Assembly (NCBI GenBank): GCA_003290165.1
Contig: QNQO01000675.1
Coordinates: 62,001 to 126,000, forward strand
Direction of reading: 5' to 3'
From: Berberis thunbergii
Taxonomy: Eukaryota; Streptophyta; Magnoliopsida; Ranunculales; Berberidaceae
Length of the DNA: 64,000 nucleotides
The stretch's first letter is position 1. The number at the start of each line of letters is the position of its first letter. The notes under the pieces are model-generated. The model was not told the origin of the DNA, did no database searches, and saw nothing but the letters and a program-made list of their open reading frames with translations. Positions 56,211-64,000 of the stretch are shown here, in pieces. The position numbers were made by a program, and so were the translations under genes.

Positions 56211-59200
56211 ATGGGTTTAACCCTAATCTTGGCTTCGTTAATTATCCCCGCAATCTTTGCAATCTTCATCAAATTCCTCACTACAGACTGTATGTAACTC
56301 ACTCTTTATCACCCTCTTGTTCAACTTTAATTGCTCTAATTGTTATTTGATTCATTTCCTTCTTGGGTTTTTTCATACAGGTGATTTTAGTTTATCCTTG
56401 AAAGGCAAAGTAAAGCGTGATGAAATCGAAGACAAAGTTAGTTGTTTTTTTTATTGGATTATTAGGATCCAAATTCAATCTGGGTATCTGAAAGTTTTAG
56501 TTTCTTTCATGATTGATTGGTTTTTAGGTGTTTTGGATTACTGGGGCGAGTCGTGGAATTGGTAAGCTACTAAAATTCAATATTTTTTTTTTTTTTAAAT
56601 TTTGGTGAAGGAATTTGTTTGCCAATTTTGATTTGCAGTTGCTTCTCAGCTGATAAATTGATTTTTTGTTAGAAATAATTTCATGCCTGCATTTCATAAA
56701 TGTTAGTGAAGTAGCTACTTCAAATTGTCTTAGATGGTTTGTGACGATATCCAATGGTGAATGGTCTACTTTGGTGTTCGAGAAGCTTTTGGAACACCTT
56801 GAACTATGAAAGCATATAGCTAAACCAATTTCTAGTGGATTGGAATTTGTTTGCCAATTTTGATTTGCAGTATCTTGAATGATTACTTAGAGAGTGTTTG
56901 TTTTTGCTTCTGAATAGAGTCAGGTTTTAATAAGAAGTGTGACACCTTGTTAACAGTGTTTGTTTTTAGTTTTGATAAAAAGTTGAAGTTCTGATTGGAG
57001 TAAGCACTTCTATGGTGCTGTTACTTAGCACTGAGTGCTTAATGAAAATTCGTTCTAATAATAACCTCACAATAAATTCATAATGATTGCTACTACCCCT
57101 CTCCTATGCCTACCATCCACTATTTTCTCCACCTTCTCTTTATCATGCGAGCAATGCCTCCACCATCACCACCACCCTCCCTGGCCTCCCCTCCTCCTCC
57201 TCCTTTTGATCCTATTGCTATTTCTTTTTCTTTTCCTTTGTATTAAAAATTGTATGAGGAATGAAGAAGGATATAAAGTGGTTTATGGTAGTGGTGGAAA
57301 ATGGTTTCAATGGTATTTGGAGGAGAAAAAACAAGTGGAGAAGGGGGTTAATGTTGGTGGTTTGTGGTGGGTGGTGGAAGATGTGGTGGTGGGCAAAAAA
57401 AAAAAAAAAAAAATTCAATTCAACACCTAAAAACAAACACCATTTAATTTTACATCTTCTAATCAACAGCTAATTCAGAAGCAAAATAGACAGTTCATTC
57501 TAAAGCTCGTTCAGAACTTCTAACTCCAGTTAGAAGTTAGTTTCTAACCACTTAAAAAAAACAAGCACCCTCTTAGTATCGGGAATGGGCTTTGATGATA
57601 ATGATGTTCCTGAATGATTACTTAGTATTAGTTAATCTGGTTCTGGTACATATGTTGCTAAAGAAACTTCGACAATTTAAGGAGTAGCGATTCATACTAT
57701 CTCCTTGCCTCATATTTCTTTTATATTTTCATCACTTTTTAACTTTTTTGCTTCTCATTTTTCCATTTCCATTTTTACTTGTATTTATGTTCTCATTTCT
57801 AATAAACCATATTAAGTTGCATCACTTCTTGCAGCTTATATTTTAATATTCCATCTTTCGTGTGTTTATGCTCTAGTTTTGAATTAGTTTTCAAGAAAAG
57901 CGACCGAGTCATTGTAGTTGTTATTCTCCAATTTAATTTTCTTCGATTTGTCTTGCTATCTCCTCTCCTCTCTTTTCTTCTCCCTTCGTAGATCCCTCAT
58001 CCTCCACTCCCCTCACTTTGCCTCCGTTCATAAACCCCTCCTCTGCCTCACTCAATTGGTCTCTCCTTTTCCTCCCCTTTTGCTCTTTTCACCCCCGATC
58101 ACAACCCACATCTAGGAAGAGCAGCCATGAGAATATCAATTATCTTTGACTGTGCTCTGGGTTATATTAGTAAGTTTATTATGGAAATAGAAATAGATAA
58201 GATTTTAGTGCCCTTTAACAAGAAATAGATTTACGAGATATGTGCTTTTAGTGTTTGTATGAAACTAATCATTTCAACTTCAGACCATTGACCACTGTTC
58301 TTTATACAAGCAGTGAAAAAAAAAACAGGGAAGTCAAGAAGTTGAGACATATCTTTCCCTCCCCTGCTTGGGTATGCACTCACCCTTTTTTCTCTCTTTT
58401 TTTGTAGGGGAGATTCTTGCAAAAGAGCTAGCCAGTTTAGGGGCCAAGCTCATAATTTCTTCTAGAAGGGAAGCTGAACTGGAGCGTGTCAAGGAACAAC
58501 TTGTTGGTATTCTTTTTCATCATGATATATTTATTCACAAATATAAATTGAACTTACTTTGTGTTATATATTCAATTTTTTTTCATGTTTCTTTTCCTAA
58601 TTTCTGGAAAGTCTTGACTTAGGTAAGCATGCACCAGAAGGGGTCAAAGTTCTACCTTTAGATTTAGCATCTGGGGAAGAATCTCTCAGGGAAGTTGTAG
58701 ACAAAGCTGAATGCTTGTTTCCTGGCACAGGTGTTGACTATATGATCCATAATGCAGCCTTTGAACGCCCTGTGAGTTACTGTTCCAATGGCTCTGTTAT
58801 GTGTTACTAATTCACAATAAGTGAAATGCATGTCATATTCAATTTGGTGGAGTACTAATTCTTACACGTCCTGTTACTTGATGGAGTTTTGTTCAAAAGA
58901 TGGACAAGGTGCTAAGAGATTTTAACTAATATTTTATTCAAGACTCGTCAGCGTCCTTATTACAGGATGATGAGTACAGCAAGTGGTTAAAACAGTTAGT
59001 TAGAGAGAGATGAAGAATCATACAACATATGACTTGTTAGATGTGGAACAAAATAAATAAAGTATAATAAACCTTGCCCTACAACTTGGTTTCAATATTG
59101 ATGGCTATGAGAGATTGCTTTTTGTTGAGACATGTTGCTGACATAGTTCACTAAATGTTAGCCTCGAAAATAAAATATACAGGTTCAAATTTAAATTCAT

Positions 59201-62200
59201 TTTCACGAATGGTGATATCAGCTACTAATTGTTTGCTTTGCCATCTGGGTGTCTGTTTGCAGAAATCATCTGCTTTGGATCTACCTGAGGAAGGTCTTAA
59301 GGTAACAAATACGAATTCTCTTGTCATATTTCTGAACTCTTGACTCTATATTACTTGATACATATGAACAGTTCAAGAGGGGCTTTAACTTTCAGACTGT
59401 AATAAGGGTATGACTAATGTATTCGTGTCCGGTATTGTTACAGAATGTTCATGCAAGTGTTCTTATTAGATCCATTTACAGCCCTGTGATTGTTATACTA
59501 TGCAGTTGTCAGTGAATATCAAATATTATAATGAAGTGGTACTTATTAGTTATATGTTTATTTATCTTGGGAGGCCCAAAAGACAAAGAAAAAGTAAAGA
59601 AAAGAGTGTGAGAATAGAAAAGACATTGTCTTACTTGGTAACTGTTTCTTCTTGGTAGGCTACCTTCAATGTAAATGTTCTCGGGACGATAACTCTCACT
59701 AAGCTTGTTGCAACTTCCATGTTGAGGAAGGGAAAAGGTCACTTTGTTGTGGTATGTTAAATAACTTCAATTTATTGTTTGGTTTGATACAATCACTAGC
59801 ATGTGTTTTGACGCTTATCATGAATGTAGATCACAAAGTGGGCAGTGTATGTCATTCAGATTTTTTTAACAAATATAAGCAATGAATTTGATTTATTAAT
59901 ACAATTTATACCGATTCAAATAAATCAATCCAAAGCATTCAAGATCTAGTAACTATTGGTTAAGACTTTGAAGCTTTGATGACCCGACCTCACCCACTTG
60001 ATTATGAGTAGTTCTTTTAAGGGTTAGATCTGATGGTTTAGATAAAATATATGTTGTATTTTACCTACGTATATTGATGACCCTATGAGTGTTATAAATA
60101 CTAGATAAAGGCTTGAAATTCATCGTGTTATTTCTCATTGTTTTTGCTCTCTTCTTCTTTTATCGTCTGTCTGCATTTCAACCTCAGATGAGCAGTGCTG
60201 CAGGGAAGACTCCAGCACCAGGACAGGCTGTATATTCTGCTTCAAAGCACGCTTTAAATGGATACTTCCATTCTTTGCGTTCAGAGGTATATTTATATGA
60301 CTTTATATGTATATATATAACGAATCTTCAATTCAATTTAAACTTGATGATCATATGGAAAATATTGAGAAAAAAAATCTAGTGATTCTGTAGTATAATC
60401 TGGTGCCACACTATGGAGAAAGAAATCTTCATATCAGAATGTCAAACTAAATTGTATAGACTAGTCAGAGGATATATATAGAATACAAAGGAAATTATGA
60501 TTAAGCTGTTGTCGTCTCTTTGTTGACCTTATATACATAGTTTAAATGTATGGAAGTCTTATGAGATGAAAAATGGTATCAATTCAAAATTTCAATCAAG
60601 AGTATTGTCAAGAAATTTCTCTCATGGAAAATAACACTTCCAGTAAGGAAGAAGGTAGTGCAAACAAAAAAAAGTAATTCGATCAGAGGACTTAGCATCA
60701 TTGGTCACAAGTAGGTGGAGGCCCTGATTTGGTGCTTTAATTGTCAACTATTGTTAAATGAAGACACTGTTGAGTAAGTTGTTCTTTGATTTCTAAAACT
60801 TTTAATTAATATGCTAATGAAGTAAGAAGATTAATACCTGATATCTCATCACGTGGATGTATGCTATCTTGTGTTCAAACCCAAATATGTAAGAGGGACA
60901 ATAATACAAAAGTTTTCTTTAGCCGTTGAAGTTATATGTATGGTTTCAACTAAAGGCACCTTACATTTGTTTGCACCTCGATGGACATCCAACATTTGTG
61001 TCATGTTGTATTTCCTGAGTTTATTGATGATCAGCCATTGCTAAATGCATGTGGAATTTAAAGCTTCTGATGCATATTTTGATTAGTTATATTAATGTGC
61101 ATTGCTTCTAATTGTTTGCAACTTTGATGATCGCAGCTCTATCAGAAAGGGATTAAGGTAACAGTTGTTTGTCCAGGACCAATAGAGACTGATGATAGTC
61201 CTAGAGCAAGCAATCCGAGTTCTTCTGGGGTGAGTGTTTTCTGTTGCCACGAAGGTTGTTGTTGTTGTTATTTTATTTTTTATCGGTAAAGAAGCAGAGA
61301 ATATCTTAATGCTTGAGGAGCTCACAAAAACCGGTTACAGACAACATACATGCTACATACCTAGCTAGTTAAAGAAAGTAGCCCAATTAGCAAAGCCAAT
61401 TCCCTGTTGCGTTGAAGGTTCTATTTTTTCATTGCCAAAACCGTTGATGGATTGAATCAGCTAAAACAGACCCCTAATTTGTTTTTTCAAATTTCTCCAA
61501 ACAACCTTACCGAAAGCCCTCTATGTAGAGAGGTTGATAGCCTCCTCATGAATACAGCAGACAGTTTGTGATGGTCATACCTCACTTGTTATGATTGTCT
61601 ACTGCCCATGCATGATTGACCATACTAGAAAGTTTGCTCTTGGCGAGGATTTGCTTGAGCCACATTAAAGTACTGGAAAATAAGTGATTATTAGGACCCT
61701 TGGCGTTGTTGCTTCGAGATGACGTTAGATAATTGTATGCTAATGTAACAGTGAAAGAGCCGGATTTGTTATCCCATAACCATTCATCATTTCCCTCGGG
61801 AAGGCTAATCAAACTTAGCTGTTCCAAAAGTCTAGCAACAACTTTAATATCCAATCGTTGGATGCTCTACAAATTTGCAAGTCCCAACTTCTCTCAGATT
61901 CATTAGGAATAAACAAATCAGCAGTTGCCCCATGCTTTCTAAGAGAATTATTAAATGCTATAGGACCTCAGTTTTTAAAGCCTTGCCAACTCACCAAGTA
62001 CCTTCCCGGAAACAGCTCTGAAAGAGATGTGCTTTTCGACATTTGGCTTTGTAATAATAATGGTTCTCCAAAGAGAGCAGTCATATGTGAACCTGTGGAA
62101 GTAACCGGTTTAGTGAACCTACCAAATTGAGTTGTGCCATATTTCTCTTTTATTATTCTACTCCATAGCACCTCTTCCTCTATACCGAGATGCCACAGCC

Positions 62201-63318
62201 TCTTTGAAAGAAGTGCTTGGTCCACAAAGTAAACCTGACATTATTTAAGCCACCATCCAAAGTGAAAATGCTTCATTAATCACTTGTGCAATCCTTTCAC
62301 CACCAGAAGTGCTATGTAAGTAGTATCAGATTCCTCATATTTAGGTGGTCTCATTGGAATTCACCACACTATATGGACCCAGCGATGGTTAAGCCATTTA
62401 TATATATATTTTTTAAATCGAGTTGTTGATCCCTTTTTAAATTTTTTTTTTTTTTTTCTTTTTGGAAAGGCAAGCAGGGTTTTTATAGGATCCCAGAATC
62501 CAGTAAATATGCCGCAAGCTGGGTTTGAACCCATGACCTAGTGGTACCATCCGCCAAGCTCTAACCGTTGAGCTGTCATGCCATTGGCCCCTTTTTAAAT
62601 TTTAATCTATCCTTGAAGGCTACATCGCATTCTCTCGAAGGTTAATAAAAAAATGCTTGAAAGCTACATCATTGTCCCGATAGGGTAACCAAACCATGCT
62701 TGAAGACTAATTAGTTGTTGCCACCTCCCTGGCCTCCACGTTGCACAAAAACTTGCTGTTGCTATGGTCTGCCTAAGTAGCTACATCCTATGCCAGAAGG
62801 CTAATCAACAAGGGCGCACATATGCCATTGTGTATATTGTTGAGAGCATGTCTTTTGCTGGGGCAAGACTATTAAATCTTGGTCCTTTCCAGTGACATCT
62901 CCGCCGTTCGTGAATAAAAAACTTCTATACTAATGACAGCACAATTAACTGATGTGTCCAACTTCATAATTCAAGATTTGATGCAGGATCTGGATTTTCT
63001 TGTACAGTCTACTAGTCTAGTTAATTATTAGGTCTTATTCAAAAGGGAATTGCAAACAGTAGATTCTAAAATGATGCACAGATTTTTTAATTTTAATTTT
63101 CAGCTTCATGTTTATGGCTGAAAATTTTTGAACAACTAAAATCGTTTAAATTCGACTGCTGCTAAGGGATACAGTAAGATCTATTTGGGGTTCCTTTATC
63201 TTTCAGTTTGAATTCATTTTGCATTTTTTGACAGAAGCGGGTCTCATCAAAAAGGTGTGCAGAGCTAACAATCATTGCAGCAACACATGGGCTAAAGGAG
63301 GTTTGGATATCATATCAG
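56211..63318 (+). CDS. short-chain dehydrogenase/reductase (DHRS7-like), partial at window end
   Basis: Ten exons in one frame (275 codons): 56211-56289, 56381-56436, 56528-56561, 58408-58506, 58623-58771, 59263-59301, 59659-59751, 60188-60286, 61137-61229 and 63235-63318. All have GT-AG borders. The ATG opens a 26-residue hydrophobic anchor (MGLTLILASLIIPAIFAIF), suggesting ER or other membrane attachment. SDR motifs are TGASRGIG (residues 50-57, NAD(P) binding), HNAA (about 132-135), catalytic Ser186, YxxxK at Tyr199/Lys203 and PGPIET from 229. The KTPAPGQAVYSASKHALNGY segment is typical of plant DHRS7-like proteins. The substrate is unknown. A further C-terminal exon must lie beyond 64000; none was found in 63319-64000. 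Exons 1-3 are duplicated at 2688-3339. Confidence 0.93.
56890..57572. mobile_element. Tourist-like MITE in SDR intron 3, 683 bp
   Basis: Left end GAGAGTGTTTGTTTTTGC, right end ..AAAACAAGCACCCTC, flanked by TTA (56887-56889, 57573-57575). Subterminal zones repeat the GTTTGTTTTTAGTTTTGAT / AGTTAGAAGTTAG theme. The interior has a TGGTGGT-rich centre. A 5' fragment is at 3663-3712 in the duplicated copy. Confidence 0.85.
57573..58407 (+). other. rest of SDR intron 3; nothing else recognised
   Basis: T/C-rich intron sequence with no element ends or domains. Short frames here are chance. Confidence 0.5.
61257..62330 (-). mobile_element. L1-type LINE 3' end, antisense in SDR intron 9
   Basis: On the minus strand, 62225-61968 encodes 'QALLSKRLWHLGIEEEVLW' and IIKEKYG, and 61854-61582 encodes GNDEWLWDNKSGSFTVTLAY. 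Both belong to the region after the reverse transcriptase (zf-RVT domain) of plant L1 LINEs. Stops and frame changes separate them. The 3' end is near 61257, where the plus strand has a T-rich GTTGTTGTTGTTATTTTATT tail. Inactive and 5'-truncated. Confidence 0.8.
62446..62587 (-). mobile_element. tRNA-derived SINE with target duplications
   Basis: On the minus strand the element begins with a pol III A box (GCTCAACGGTTAGAGC) and B box (GGTTCAAACCC) and ends in a poly(A) tail, seen as a T-run on the plus strand. It is flanked by a 15-bp direct repeat CCCTTTTTAAATTTT (62431-62445 and 62588-62602). About 140 bp long. In SDR intron 9, antisense to the gene. Confidence 0.9.
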
Positions 63319-64000
63319 GTATTCTCATCTTGTCTGGATAGTTGCTTATCATTTTGTTTCACAGTGCTCTATTGATGGATGAAAAAGTACATGGGCACCC
63401 TATACCAGGTTGTGTATACCTCAAGCACATAGTTTCATACTTTCATTTAATCTTTTGAGAAAAGGTGAAACACATTTAATATAAGCCCTATCTGTTGTCC
63501 TTCTGTATTATGCATGCTAATCATCTGTGGCTTGCCAATTTTCTTTGCGATTACTTGAAAGTTTCAACATAAGCTCATTTTTTTTGTATTTGTACTTCAC
63601 AGTCGACTAATGGGATTCTAGCTTAGGTAGAAATTTCATTGCTATAACAATGGACTGTGCTCTGCCTACAAGTAAGCATAAGAGATTTTCCCATGTTGTT
63701 TTGTTTCATTGCCGATGTTTGTTAGAAGAAAAAAATTTCATTTTTCAAGTTTGAGTTTTTGGGCCACTAATGGTTTTCTGTTAAAAACATTTGTTTTTAA
63801 AATAAATGTCATTATATGAAAACTTTCAAAATTTACATCTTGAATTGATAAAACTCCTCTTAGTTGCACAAATTAAGTAAGAATTATTGACATCTACAAA
63901 CACCCAAATTCACATTCTCCAAATTACATAAACTATCAATGCCCGAACTATGAAAGATATTATCACCACTTTCCTCAACCATACAATATTGGCTATTAAG
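63319..64000 (+). other. SDR intron 10, running off the window
   Basis: Follows a good donor (CAG|GTATTC). AT-rich with no further exon in any frame that continues the SDR C-terminal region. Confidence 0.6.

Noticed and set aside
57083..57430. ORFs in SDR intron 3
   Set aside because: They lie in the TGGTGG-rich centre of the Tourist-like MITE; simple-sequence artefact.
62500..62590. Functional tRNA gene on the minus strand
   Set aside because: A and B boxes are present but no cloverleaf or anticodon arm can be formed, and an A-tail and target duplication show it is a SINE.

Overview
This is plant nuclear DNA, most likely from a eudicot. It is AT-rich, its genes have many GT-AG introns, and most of the window is transposable elements and broken gene copies. 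I do not name a species. No prokaryotic, organellar, tRNA, rRNA or CRISPR features were seen.

Two host genes look intact or nearly so. (1) A RETICULATA-RELATED (DUF3411) chloroplast membrane protein gene lies on the minus strand, 22696 to 12707. Its four exons keep one 446-residue frame, and intron 2 (about 6.5 kb) is full of elements: an RTE LINE, a hAT element, MITEs and a long inverted repeat. (2) A classical short-chain dehydrogenase/reductase (DHRS7-like) lies on the plus strand from 56211 to at least 63318. Ten in-frame exons are visible and the gene runs off the window. Its introns hold a Tourist-like MITE, an antisense LINE and a SINE with clear target duplications.

Between them, 23956-38272 is bounded by CACTA-type ends (CACTACAA... 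/ ...TTGTAGTG) with subterminal AACGCTATGG-like repeats. Inside, all in minus orientation, are exon-like pieces of several unrelated host genes: a possible L1-like first exon, Rab geranylgeranyltransferase alpha, an unassigned exon, UTP14, and an S1-domain/EF-Ts-polyprotein-like exon. I read this as a multi-gene 'Pack-CACTA' transposon. A Ty1/copia element that lacks its 3' LTR sits inside it, flanked by a direct repeat of about 0.8 kb.

Right of it, 39216-43625 is a tandem duplication of a 2.2-kb unit carrying a hAT element (8-bp TSD) and an antisense TRIM. The TRIM is fused to a second, antisense copia element (43867-48804). A 3' copia remnant, a large foldback element containing an RTE fragment, and a truncated hAT element follow.

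The left end (550-8110) is a mosaic of material also found elsewhere in the window: an RER intron/exon 2 fragment, a second copy of the SDR upstream repeats plus exons 1-3, and a deleted copy of the Rab-GGTase/hAT/TRIM/copia block. That last block is inserted inside an intronless EXO70A-like pseudogene (3713-4366 and 8111-8620).
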